From Mycolicibacterium neoaurum (GTDB lineage: Bacteria; Actinomycetota; Actinomycetes; Mycobacteriales; Mycobacteriaceae), in contig NZ_JAQIIX010000002.1 in assembly GCF_036946495.1 (NCBI RefSeq), forward strand, positions 1,240,001-1,304,000: DNA of 64,000 bases. The letters are read 5' to 3'. Shown in pieces: positions 7,335 to 16,527 of the stretch. Position numbers and translations under genes: made by a program. Position 1 is the first letter of the stretch; each line of letters begins with the position of its first letter. Under the pieces are notes generated by a model, which was not told the DNA's origin, did no database searches, and worked only from the letters and a program-made list of their open reading frames with translations.

Positions 7335-8240
7335 TCACGCTCCGAAGACCGGCAACGGGGTGCGCGACTTCGCCAGCAGGTCACTGACCACGGGTCCGAG
7401 CTCGGCCGGGTCCCACCGCGCACCCTTGTCGGCCTCGGCACCGCGTGCCCAGCCCTCGGCAACCCGGATGATCCCGCCCTCGACCTCGAACACGCGCCCG
7501 GTCACCTCTCGCGACTCGACGCTGCCCAGCCACACCACCAGCGGTGAGATGTTCTCCGGAGCCATCGCGTCGAACGCCGCGTCCTGGGTGGCCATCATGT
7601 CGGCGAACACCGTCTCGGTCATCCGGGTACGGGCCGACGGCGCAATGGCGTTGGCGGTCACCCCGATCCGACCCATCTCCGCCGCCGCCACAAGGGTGAG
7701 CGCGGCGATACCGGCCTTGGACGCGCTGTAGGTCGCCTGTCCGACGCTGCCCTGCAACCCCGCACCCGAGGAGGTGTTGATGATGCGGGCATCCACCGTC
7801 TTGCCGGCCTTGGACTGGGCGCGCCAGTACGCCCCAGCATGTTTCATGGTGGCGAAATGGCCCTTGAGGTGGACGGCGGTGACGGCGTCGAACTCCTCCT
7901 CGGTGGCGTTGACGAACATCCGGTCGCGCACGATGCCGGCATTGTTGACCAGGACATCGAGTCCGCCGAACGAATCCACCGCGGTCTGGATCAATCCCTC
8001 GGCCTCCGCCCAATCGGCGACGTTGGCGCCGCTGGTCACGGCCTCGCCGCCGGCGGCGACGATCTCGTCGACGACGCCCTGGGCGGCGCTACCACCGCCG
8101 GCCGGTGAGCCGTCCAGTCCGACACCGATGTCGTTGACCACGACGCGTGCACCCTCCGCGGCGAAGGCCAGCGCGTGCGCCCGGCCGATGCCCCCGCCTG
8201 CGCCCGTCACGATGACTACCCGGCCGTCGAGCAAACTCAT
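7335..8240 (-). CDS. Short-chain dehydrogenase (Rv3548c-like)
   Basis: A 301-residue NAD(P)-dependent SDR with the cofactor motif TGAGGGIGRAHA near residue 12, NNAGIVRDRM in the middle, a catalytic Ser in the TSSGAG region and YSASKAG with the Tyr-Lys pair. It resembles the larger (R)-hydroxyacyl-CoA or multifunctional-enzyme type dehydrogenases. Synteny matches Rv3548c, part of the KstR2 set for steroid ring C/D degradation, where a beta-hydroxyacyl-CoA dehydrogenase role is expected. The exact substrate is not shown by the sequence. It follows the next SDR gene by 14 bases and has a GGAG-type ribosome site ahead of ATG 8240. Confidence 0.9.
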   Translation of the reverse strand: MSLLDGRVVIVTGAGGGIGRAHALAFAAEGARVVVNDIGVGLDGSPAGGGSAAQGVVDEIVAAGGEAVTSGANVADWAEAEGLIQTAVDSFGGLDVLVNNAGIVRDRMFVNATEEEFDAVTAVHLKGHFATMKHAGAYWRAQSKAGKTVDARIINTSSGAGLQGSVGQATYSASKAGIAALTLVAAAEMGRIGVTANAIAPSARTRMTETVFADMMATQDAAFDAMAPENISPLVVWLGSVESREVTGRVFEVEGGIIRVAEGWARGAEADKGARWDPAELGPVVSDLLAKSRTPLPVFGA

Positions 8241-8254
8241 GGAAATATCTCCTC

Positions 8255-9031
8255 TTACTTTTTGATGTCAGCTGTGGTGGTCGACAGATAGTGCGGCGGC
8301 TCGCCACCACCGTGCACCGCCAGCGCGGCGCCGCTGATGTAGGACGCCGCCGGGGAAGCCAGAAATGCTGTGGCCCAACCGATATCGGCCGGCTTGGCCA
8401 GACGCCGTAACGGCACGTTGGCCGATATGGCGGCGATCGACTCGGCATCACCGTAGAACAGGTCGGCCTGCTCGGTTTCGACCATGCCCACGACGACCGA
8501 GTTCACCCGAACCTTGGGGGCCCATTCCACCGCCAGCGTGGTGGTGAGATTGTCGATGCCGGCCTTGGCGGCACCGTAAGCCGCGGTTCCCGGGGTGGGC
8601 CGGTGCCCACTGACGCTGGAGATGTTGACGATGGTTCCGCCGGTCTCCTGCGTCTGCATGATCGCGTTGGCGTGGGTGGAGACCGACAGCGCGCCTATCA
8701 GATTCAGTTCGATGATCTTGGCGCTGAACTTGGCCGAGGCATCGGCGGCCGGCACGTACGGCGATCCGCCGGCGTTGTTCACCACCACATCCAGGCGGCC
8801 ATGGGTTGCCACGATCGTGTCGATCAGGCCCTGCACGGCAGTGTCGTCGCGGATATCGCAGGAGTGGAATTCGTACGGCGAGCCCTCCACCGGCCTACGC
8901 GCACAGGTGATGACGGTGGCACCCTGACCGGCAAAAACCTCGCTGATGCCGGCGCCCACCCCGCGGACCCCGCCGGTCACCAGGACCACCCAGCCACCCA
9001 TTTGCAGATTGATTCCAGCCGCGTCAGTCAC
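8255..9031 (-). CDS. Short-chain dehydrogenase (Rv3549c-like)
   Basis: A 258-residue SDR with TGGVRGVGAG (cofactor), NNAGGSPY, the SSVSGH serine region and YGAAKAG (catalytic Tyr and Lys). The frame is open to 9076, but a start there would run through the KstR2 operator. GTG 9031 gives a length matching the M. tuberculosis protein (about 259) and leaves the operator upstream. It is first in a two-gene minus-strand operon with the 7335-8240 SDR, divergent from echA20. It is expected to oxidise a hydroxyacyl-CoA intermediate of ring C/D degradation; the substrate is unassigned. Confidence 0.9.
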   Translation of the reverse strand: MTDAAGINLQMGGWVVLVTGGVRGVGAGISEVFAGQGATVITCARRPVEGSPYEFHSCDIRDDTAVQGLIDTIVATHGRLDVVVNNAGGSPYVPAADASAKFSAKIIELNLIGALSVSTHANAIMQTQETGGTIVNISSVSGHRPTPGTAAYGAAKAGIDNLTTTLAVEWAPKVRVNSVVVGMVETEQADLFYGDAESIAAISANVPLRRLAKPADIGWATAFLASPAASYISGAALAVHGGGEPPHYLSTTTADIKK

Positions 9032-9046
9032 TGTGCTAGCGTACCA

Positions 9047-9060
9047 AGCAAGTGCTTGCT
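9047..9060. promoter_or_regulatory. KstR2 operator (SDR/echA20 intergenic)
   Basis: AGCAAGTGCTTGCT is a perfect palindrome and fits the KstR2 consensus AnCAAGnnCTTGnT at all fixed positions. It lies between the divergent SDR operon and echA20, so one site can control both. In M. tuberculosis KstR2 binds the corresponding intergenic region, and HIP-CoA (the product of FadD3) releases it. Confidence 0.93.
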
Positions 9061-9088
9061 TAGGTAGCGACCCCACGAGGAAGTGACC

Positions 9089-9858
9089 GTGTCAGAAAAA
9101 CCGGAGCCCATCACCACCACGACAGTCGAGCCGGGCATCGTCTCGGTGACCGTGAACTACCCGCCCGTCAACGCCATCCCCTCGCAGGGCTGGTTCGAGC
9201 TCGGCGATGCCATCACCGCAGCAGGCCGTGACCGCAGCACCCATGTGGTGATCCTGCGGGCCGAAGGCCGCGGGTTCAACGCCGGTGTGGACATCAAGGA
9301 GATGCAGAACACCGACGGATTCACCGCGCTCATCGATGCCAACCGCGGCTGCTATCACGCCTTCAAAGCGGTCTACGAGTGCGAGGTGCCCGTGGTGGCA
9401 GCCGTCAATGGCTTCTGCGTCGGGGGTGGCATCGGCCTGGTCGGTAATGCCGATGTCATCGTCGCCTCCGATGACGCCAAATTCGGTCTGCCCGAGGTGG
9501 AACGCGGCGCGCTCGGTGCGGCGACCCACCTGTCCCGGCTCGTTCCCCAGCATCTGATGCGCAGGCTGTTCTTCACCGCGGCAACGGTTCCCGCCGAGAC
9601 GCTACATCACTTCGGTTCGGTGCACGAGGTGGTGCCGCGCGGCGAACTCGACGAGGCGGCATTGCGCGTCGCGCGCGATATCGCCAGCAAGGACACCCGG
9701 GTGATCCGTGCCGCCAAGGAAGCACTGAACTTCATCGACGTCCAACCGGTGAACGCCCGGTACCGCATGGAGCAGGGCTTCACGTTCGAGCTCAACCTCG
9801 CGGGAGTGTCCGACGAGCACCGTGACGCGTTCGCCGGTACAGACAAGGGATCTGCCAA

Positions 9859-9862
<4 letters not shown>
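9089..9862 (+). CDS. echA20: EchA20, ring-opening crotonase in steroid C/D degradation
   Basis: A 257-residue enoyl-CoA hydratase/isomerase-superfamily protein. In M. tuberculosis EchA20 hydrolyses a C-C bond of the bicyclic HIEC-CoA intermediate to open the first of the last two rings. Crotonase signs are the oxyanion-hole segments LRAEGRGFNAGVDIKEM and CVGGGIGLVGNADVIVAS, then FGLPEVERGALG. The frame also offers GTG 9083, but AGGAAG (9078-9083) is far better placed for GTG 9089. Its stop overlaps ipdA by 4 nt (ATGA), the start of a tightly coupled echA20-ipdA-ipdB-ipdC operon under KstR2. Confidence 0.93.
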
Positions 9863-10727
<865 letters not shown>

Positions 10728-10728
<1 letters not shown>

Positions 10729-11474
10729 TGTCCGTGACCCGTGCCGAAGTATGCGCCGTCGCGTGCGCCGAGCTGTTCCGCGATGCCGGCGAGATCATGG
10801 TCTCCCCGATGACGACACTCGTCCAGATCGGTGCGCGCCTGGCACGGCTGACCTTCGCCCCCGAGATCGTGCTGACCGACGGCGAGGCACGCATGATCGC
10901 CGACACCCCGGCCATCGGCGCGCCGGCGGCGATCGAGGGCTGGATGCCGTTCAACCGGGTCTTCGAGACGCTGGCCTGGGGCCAGCGCCACGTGGTGATG
11001 GGCGCCAACCAGATCGACCGGTACGGAAACCAGAACCTGTCGGCGTTCGGGCCGATCCAGCACCCGACCCGTCAGATGTTCGGTGTGCGCGGCGCCCCCG
11101 GCAACTCCATCAACCACGCCACCAGCTATTTCGTCGGCAACCACTCCAAACGGGTCTTCACCGAGTCGGTGGACATCGTGTCCGGGATCGGCTGGGACAA
11201 GATCGATCCCGCCAACCCCGCCTACCGGTTCGCCGACATCTTCCGAGTCGTCAGCAACCTCGGCGTGTTCGACTTCGGAGGACCCGACCACCAGATGCGC
11301 GCGGTCTCGCTGCACCCCGGCGTCCAGGCCGAACAGGTCGCCGAGAACACGTCGTTCGAGGTGCACGGGCTCGACACCGCCGAGACGACCCGGCTGCCGA
11401 ACGCCGAGGAGCAGCGCCTGCTGCGCGAGGTCATCGATCCGAAGTCGCTGCGCGACAAAGAGGTACGGGTGTAG
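10728..11474 (+). CDS. ipdB: IpdB, beta subunit of COCHEA-CoA hydrolase
   Basis: The beta subunit of the IpdAB ring-opening hydrolase, 248 residues from ATG 10728, which shares its A with the ipdA stop. GTG 10725 is an equally readable alternative. Family marks are the ILV-rich SPMTTLVQIGARLARLTFAPEIVLTDGEA start, GVRGAPGNSINHATSYFVGNH and GVFDFGGPDHQMRAVSLHPG. An AGGAAGG ribosome site lies 9 nt before the ATG. It is followed after 2 bases by ipdC. Confidence 0.93.
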
Positions 11475-11476
11475 CG

Positions 11477-12550
11477 ATGGCGACACTGAGCACCGCACTG
11501 ACCGAACTGGTCGGCATCGAGCACCCCGTCGTCCAGACCGGTATGGGCTGGGTGGCCGGTGCGCGACTGGTCGCGGCCACCTCGAACGCCGGCGGCCTGG
11601 GCATCCTCGCCTCGGCGACCATGACATTGGCCGAACTGCAGACCGCCGTCACCAAGGTCAAGGCCAGCACCGACAAGCCGTTCGGGATCAACATCCGTGC
11701 CGACGCCGGGGATGCGAACGACCGCGTCGACCTCCTGATCCGCGAAGGGGTCAAAGTCGCCTCCTTCGCCTTGGCTCCCAAGCCCGACCTGATCGCACGG
11801 CTCAAGGACGCCGGTGTGGTGGTCATCCCGTCGGTCGGGTTGGCCAAGCACGCCAAGAAGGTTGCCGGTTGGGGCGCGGACGCGGTGATCGTGCAGGGCG
11901 GCGAGGGCGGCGGCCACACCGGTCCGATCGCCACCACGCTGCTGCTCCCCTCGGTGCTCGACGCTGTCGCCGATACCGGGATGCCGGTCATCGCAGCCGG
12001 CGGATTCTTCGACGGTCGTGGGCTGGCCGCGGCCCTGTCCTACGGTGCGGCGGGCGTGGCCATGGGAACGCGCTTCCTGCTGACCAAGGACTCCACCGTT
12101 CCCGACGCCGTCAAGCAGCGCTACCTGCAGGCGGCACTGGACGGCACCGTGGTCTCCACCCGCGTCGACGGTATGCCGCACCGCGTGCTGCGCACCGGAC
12201 TGGTGGACAAGCTCGAGAGCGGCTCCCCGGTGCGGGGTCTGGCCGCCGCGGTGGGCAACGCCCAGAAGTTCAAGAAGATGTCGCAGATGTCGTGGCGCTC
12301 CATGATCACCGACGGCCTGGCCATGCGCCACGGGAAGGACCTCACCTGGTCGCAGGTCATCATGGCCGCCAACACCCCCATGCTGCTGAAGGCAGGCCTC
12401 GTCGAGGGCAACACGGATGCCGGCGTGCTGGCCTCGGGTCAGGTCGCGGGCATCATCGACGACCTGCCGTCCTGCGCGGAACTCGTCCCGGCCATCGTCG
12501 CCGAGGCAGTCGAACACCTGCAGAAGGCGACTGCCTACATCCGTCCCTGA
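11477..12550 (+). CDS. ipdC: IpdC, FMN-dependent oxidoreductase of ring C/D pathway
   Basis: A 357-residue member of the nitronate monooxygenase / enoyl-reductase-like FMN TIM-barrel family. In M. tuberculosis IpdC introduces a ring double bond on the way to the EchA20 substrate. Visible are VQTGMGWVAGARLVAATSNAGGLGILAS at the N-terminus, the phosphate-binding VQGGEGGGHTG segment (about 138-148) and IAAGGFFDGRGLAAALSYGAAGVAMGTRF. Longer readings of this frame begin inside ipdA and are rejected; ATG 11477 lies 2 bases after the ipdB stop. It is last in the echA20-ipdABC run. Confidence 0.92.
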   Translation: MATLSTALTELVGIEHPVVQTGMGWVAGARLVAATSNAGGLGILASATMTLAELQTAVTKVKASTDKPFGINIRADAGDANDRVDLLIREGVKVASFALAPKPDLIARLKDAGVVVIPSVGLAKHAKKVAGWGADAVIVQGGEGGGHTGPIATTLLLPSVLDAVADTGMPVIAAGGFFDGRGLAAALSYGAAGVAMGTRFLLTKDSTVPDAVKQRYLQAALDGTVVSTRVDGMPHRVLRTGLVDKLESGSPVRGLAAAVGNAQKFKKMSQMSWRSMITDGLAMRHGKDLTWSQVIMAANTPMLLKAGLVEGNTDAGVLASGQVAGIIDDLPSCAELVPAIVAEAVEHLQKATAYIRP

Positions 12551-12603
12551 GGCGGAATTCGACGAATCACCGGACCCACGTACCGACCAGCTCGTAGCGT
12601 GAG

Positions 12604-13719
12604 GTGATGAAGATGGATGCGGCGGTTCTCTCGGAGATCAACGGAGACTGGAGTATCGAGCAGGTCGACCTCGACCCGCCCCAGGAGGGCGAGGTGTTGG
12701 TCTCCTTCGAGGCGACCGGGTTGTGTCACTCCGACCACCATCCGCGCACCGGTGACTTTCCCGTCCCGTTTCCGGTGATCGGCGGCCACGAGGGCGCAGG
12801 CATCGTCCAGGAGGTCGGCCCCGGCGTCCGCGACCTCAAACCCGGTGACCATGTGGTCGCCTCCTTCCTGCCCGCCTGCGGCAAGTGCCGGTGGTGTGCC
12901 AGCGGGCAGCAGAACCTGTGCGATCTCGGCGCGATGCTTCTTGCCGGAACCCAGCTCGATGGCACGTTCCGCCGGCACATCGGCGATCAGGGCATCTATG
13001 TGGCCCTGCTGCTGGGAACTTTCGCCCAGTACGGCGTTGTCTCCGACGCCTCGCTGGTCAAGATCGACGACGACCTTCCGCTGAACCGGGCGTGCCTGCT
13101 GGGGTGCGGTATCACCACCGGCTGGGGATCGGCGGTGAACACCGCCGAGGTCGCGCCCGGCGACACCGTGGTGGTGATCGGGGTCGGCGGTGTGGGAGCC
13201 GGCGCCATCCAGGGCGCAAGGATCGCCGGGGCCGCCCACATCATCGCCGTCGACCTGGTTGCCGAGAAGAGCGCCAAGGCAACCGAACTGGGCGCCACCC
13301 ACTTCGTCACCTCGTTCGAGGAGGCCACCGCGCTGGCCGCCGAGCTCACCAAGGGCGTGATGGCCGACTCGGCCATCCTGACCGTCGGGCTCGTCGAGGG
13401 ACAGATGATCGGCTCCGCACTGGACATGGTGCGCAAGGGCGGGGCGGTGGTGCTCACCGGCATCGCATCGATGACCGACGTCACCCCGACGCTGCCGATG
13501 GCGATGTTCACCCTGTTCCAGAAGCGACTCCTGGGCAGCCTGTACGGCGAGGCCAACCCGCGCGCCGACATCCCGAAACTGCTCAGCCTCTATCGGGACG
13601 GTCAACTGTTGCTCGACGAGTCGGTGACCACCGAATACAAGCTCGGTGACATCAACGTCGCCTTCGACGACATGTTGGCCGGCCACAACATCCGCGGCGT
13701 CATCCTGCACGATCACTGA
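12604..13719 (+). CDS. Zinc alcohol dehydrogenase, NDMA-dependent type
   Basis: A 371-residue medium-chain dehydrogenase. It has the catalytic-zinc motif GHEGAG, a four-cysteine structural zinc loop (CGKCRWCASGQQNLC) and a nucleotide motif GVGGVGAGAIQGA. The pattern matches the actinobacterial NDMA-dependent class, which holds NAD(H) tightly and recycles it with an unknown partner. Starts at 12604 (GTG), 12607 or 12613 (both ATG) are all possible; a GTGAGG-like site fits 12613 best. It is separated from ipdC by 53 bases with no strong terminator, and in H37Rv the same place holds a ferredoxin gene. Substrate unknown. Confidence 0.88.
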   Translation: MMKMDAAVLSEINGDWSIEQVDLDPPQEGEVLVSFEATGLCHSDHHPRTGDFPVPFPVIGGHEGAGIVQEVGPGVRDLKPGDHVVASFLPACGKCRWCASGQQNLCDLGAMLLAGTQLDGTFRRHIGDQGIYVALLLGTFAQYGVVSDASLVKIDDDLPLNRACLLGCGITTGWGSAVNTAEVAPGDTVVVIGVGGVGAGAIQGARIAGAAHIIAVDLVAEKSAKATELGATHFVTSFEEATALAAELTKGVMADSAILTVGLVEGQMIGSALDMVRKGGAVVLTGIASMTDVTPTLPMAMFTLFQKRLLGSLYGEANPRADIPKLLSLYRDGQLLLDESVTTEYKLGDINVAFDDMLAGHNIRGVILHDH

Positions 13720-13801
13720 CCCGGCGCATCGGCCGCATCAGCAACGTGGGCGAAACGCGCGCGACACGAAAAGTAAGCACGGCTGCCGGATTCTGATCGG
13801 C

Positions 13802-15703
13802 ATGTCGGCACCCACCAAGAGCCAGCGCAAGCGCGTGCACCCCGTCGACGAGGTGCTGCCCCTGCCCAAGCTCGCCACCTATGGTTTCCAGCACGTGGTG
13901 GCGTTCTACGCCGGTGCGGTGTTGGTCCCCATCCTGATCGCCAACGCGCTCGGGCTGTCGCGCGAAGAGCTGGTCATGCTCATCACCGCCGACCTGTTCA
14001 CCTGCGGTATCGCATCCATCATCCAGGCCGTCGGGTTCAAGAATGTCGGGGTCCGGCTGCCGCTGCTGCAAGGTGTCACCTTCGCCGGGGTCGCGCCGAT
14101 CATCGCGATCGGCCTGGCGCACGGCGGTGGTACCGCGAGTCTGCTCTACGTCTACGGTGCCGTCATCGTCGCCGGCGTATTCACCTTCCTCATCGCGCCG
14201 GTTTTCGTCCGATTGCTCACCTTCTTCCCCCCGGTGGTCACCGGCACCCTGATCACCATCATCGGTCTGTGCCTGGTGCCCATCGGGGCGTTGGATGCGG
14301 TGACCAATCCGGCCACCCACGAACCCGATCCGGGCAACCTGCGGTGGGTTCTGTATGCCCTCGGCACCATCGCCGTCATCGTCACCATCCAGCGGTTGTT
14401 TCGCGGATTCATGTCGACCATCGCCGTCCTGCTCGGACTGGTGGCAGGCTGTGCGGTCGCCTATGCGCTCGGCGATATGAACTTCGACCGGGTCGGCGAA
14501 GCGGCCATGTTCGGGTTCACCCCGCCGTTCGCCTTCGGCATGCCCAAATTCGACATCGTCGCGATCATCACCATGATCATCGTGATGATGATCATCGCCG
14601 TCGAATCCACCGGCAGCACGATCGCGACCGGAGAGATCGTCGGCAAGCGGGTCCGCCCGTCCGATATCGGCAACGTGCTTCGCGCCGACGGTGTCGCCAC
14701 CACGATCGGCGGCATCTTCAATTCCTTTCCCTACACCGCGTTCTCCGAGAATGTCGGGCTGGTGCGACTCACCGGCGTCAAGAGCCGGTGGGTGGTCGCG
14801 GCTGCCGGCGCCATCATGATCCTGCTTGGCTTCCTACCCAAGGTCGCCGCCATCGTCGCGTCGATCCCCAACCCGGTGCTCGGTGGTGCGGCACTGACGT
14901 TGTTCGCCACGGTCGCCGTCGTCGGCATCCAGACCCTCGGCAAGGTCGACTTCACCGATCACCGCAACGTCATCATCGTCACCACGAGCCTGGCGTTGGC
15001 ATTGTTGGTGACCTCGTACCCGGCGATCTCCTCGACACTGCCCGCCGGGCTGGACATCCTGTTCGGCAGCGGTATCAGTACCGGCGCCATCACCGCGATC
15101 GCACTGAACATCGTGTTCTTCCACCTCGGCAAGAAGGGGCCGCGGGTGGCGGGATCCGGGTCGATCACACTCGACGAGGTGAACACGATGACCCGTGAAC
15201 GGTTCACCGAGGTGTTCGGCCATGTGGTGCAGGGCGTCGGGTGGGCCGCCGACCGCGCCTTCGATCAACGCCCGTTCGCCGATACTGCCGCCCTGCGGGA
15301 GGCCTTCCAAGATGCGGTGCTCACCGGCAACACCGAACAACAGCAGGAAATGCTCGACTCGTTTCCCGATCTGGGCGCCGAGGACGAGACCGGGCAGGTG
15401 CTCGCCGTCGACCACGTCGCGTTGAGCAATCTGGACTCCGACGACCATCAGGATGTGGTGAACCTGGCCGCGGCCTACCGCGAGCACTTCGGCTTCCCGC
15501 TGATCATCTGTGCAAGGGAGACCGAGCGTTTCGACCGGGTGCTGCGCAACGGGTGGTCACGGATGGACAACTCCGTATCGACCGAGCGGGCCTACGCATT
15601 GATCGAGGTGGCCAAGATCGTCAACTATCGATTCGCCGATCTGGTCGCCGATGCCAATCCCATTGCCGCGGCGCGATTCGGCAGGCTCAACGACCTCCCG
15701 TGA
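13802..15703 (+). CDS. NCS2 purine permease fused to OHCU decarboxylase-like domain
   Basis: The first about 445 of 633 residues form a nucleobase/ascorbate (NCS2) transporter. It has the QHVVAFYAGAVLVP first helix, Glu268 in AVESTGS, and the NAT signature ENVGLVRLTG (316-325). It probably imports xanthine or urate, given its neighbours. Residues about 455-615 resemble 2-oxo-4-hydroxy-4-carboxy-5-ureidoimidazoline (OHCU) decarboxylase (ERFTEVFGHVVQ, YREHFGFPLIICARE). However, the normal HPD/HPR catalytic His is Phe521 (SFPDLG) and the usual S..EQ motif is missing. The tail is therefore probably not an active enzyme. ATG 13802 starts MSAPTKSQRKR; the longer frame overlaps the dehydrogenase gene. 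It overlaps uraD by 4 nt. Confidence 0.9.
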   Translation: MSAPTKSQRKRVHPVDEVLPLPKLATYGFQHVVAFYAGAVLVPILIANALGLSREELVMLITADLFTCGIASIIQAVGFKNVGVRLPLLQGVTFAGVAPIIAIGLAHGGGTASLLYVYGAVIVAGVFTFLIAPVFVRLLTFFPPVVTGTLITIIGLCLVPIGALDAVTNPATHEPDPGNLRWVLYALGTIAVIVTIQRLFRGFMSTIAVLLGLVAGCAVAYALGDMNFDRVGEAAMFGFTPPFAFGMPKFDIVAIITMIIVMMIIAVESTGSTIATGEIVGKRVRPSDIGNVLRADGVATTIGGIFNSFPYTAFSENVGLVRLTGVKSRWVVAAAGAIMILLGFLPKVAAIVASIPNPVLGGAALTLFATVAVVGIQTLGKVDFTDHRNVIIVTTSLALALLVTSYPAISSTLPAGLDILFGSGISTGAITAIALNIVFFHLGKKGPRVAGSGSITLDEVNTMTRERFTEVFGHVVQGVGWAADRAFDQRPFADTAALREAFQDAVLTGNTEQQQEMLDSFPDLGAEDETGQVLAVDHVALSNLDSDDHQDVVNLAAAYREHFGFPLIICARETERFDRVLRNGWSRMDNSVSTERAYALIEVAKIVNYRFADLVADANPIAAARFGRLNDLP

Positions 15704-16197
15704 AGGCAATCGGACTGGACAACTTCAATTCCCTGTCCGAGCGTGGGCAAATGCATCTGCTGTTCGAGGTCTGCTCCTCGACAATCTGGGCTCGGCGGGT
15801 GTTGGCGGCCGCTCCGTTCCGCGACACCCAAGCCCTCTACGACCGGGCGGATCGTATCCTTGCCGAGCTGCCCGATGCCGAGATCGACGCCGCGCTCGAT
15901 GGGCACCCCCGCATCGGGGGCCGGGCAGACAATCCGTCGTCGGCCCGCGAGCAGGCTCGGGTGGCCGATGCCGACGATTCGGTGAAATCGGCTCTGGCAC
16001 AGAAGAACCGCGAGTATGAGCAGCGGTTCGGCTACGTCTACCTGGTGTGTGCCAGCGGCCGATCGGCGGAGGAACTGTTGGACATCCTCACCGACCGGCT
16101 GGCCAACGACCCCGACACCGAGCGACGGGTGATGCGCAATGAGCTCGCCAAGATCAACCGGTTACGGCTGGAACGTCTGCTGAGTGAACCGACATGA
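15700..16197 (+). CDS. uraD: OHCU decarboxylase (stand-alone)
   Basis: This enzyme decarboxylates OHCU, the second product of urate oxidation, to S-allantoin. The 165-residue protein keeps the catalytic block DGHPRIGG (His69) and the SAREQ motif (Ser81, Glu84, Gln85), followed by NREYEQRFGYVYLVCASGRSAEELLDIL, all expected of an active enzyme. Start is GTG 15700, overlapping the permease stop (GTGA); its own stop overlaps uraH. An intact copy directly after a fused degenerate copy argues that this one carries the chemistry. Confidence 0.93.
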   Translation: MKAIGLDNFNSLSERGQMHLLFEVCSSTIWARRVLAAAPFRDTQALYDRADRILAELPDAEIDAALDGHPRIGGRADNPSSAREQARVADADDSVKSALAQKNREYEQRFGYVYLVCASGRSAEELLDILTDRLANDPDTERRVMRNELAKINRLRLERLLSEPT

Positions 16198-16523
16198 TGG
16201 GTCATATGACGCTGTCGACACATGTCCTGGATGCCACCACCGGAAGGCCCGCAGCCGGGATGGCGGTCACCCTGACCGCCGCCGGCACCGTGGTGGCCGA
16301 CGGCATCACCGACTCCGACGGCCGTATCCCGGAGTTCGGCGGAGAACTCGCCGCCGGGGTGTACCGGCTGCACTTCGACACCGCGGCCTACTTCGCCGCC
16401 GAGGGAATCGTGGGTTTCTACCCGGAGGTGGTGATCGCCTTCGAGATCACCGAACTGTCGGGGCACTATCACGTGCCACTGCTGTTGTCGCCATACGCCT
16501 ACTCCACCTACCGCGGGAGCTGA
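16194..16523 (+). CDS. uraH: 5-Hydroxyisourate hydrolase (transthyretin-like)
   Basis: The enzyme hydrolyses 5-hydroxyisourate, the direct product of urate hydroxylation, to OHCU. The 109-residue reading starts at ATG 16194, with in-frame ATGs at 16197 and 16206 as alternatives. It has the LSTHVLDATTGRPAAG N-terminal motif with the catalytic His, a central Arg-containing YRLHFDT region, GHYHVPLLLSPYAYSTYRGS and the family's YRGS C-terminal signature. It overlaps uraD by 4 nt and is 4 bases ahead of hpxO, so gene order follows the pathway in reverse. Confidence 0.95.
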   Translation: MMGHMTLSTHVLDATTGRPAAGMAVTLTAAGTVVADGITDSDGRIPEFGGELAAGVYRLHFDTAAYFAAEGIVGFYPEVVIAFEITELSGHYHVPLLLSPYAYSTYRGS

Positions 16524-16527
16524 ACAA

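Noticed and set aside
11222..12517. 431-codon minus-strand open frame opposite ipdB/ipdC
   Set aside because: Antisense shadow with low-complexity composition and no start signals; the plus-strand enzymes are well supported.
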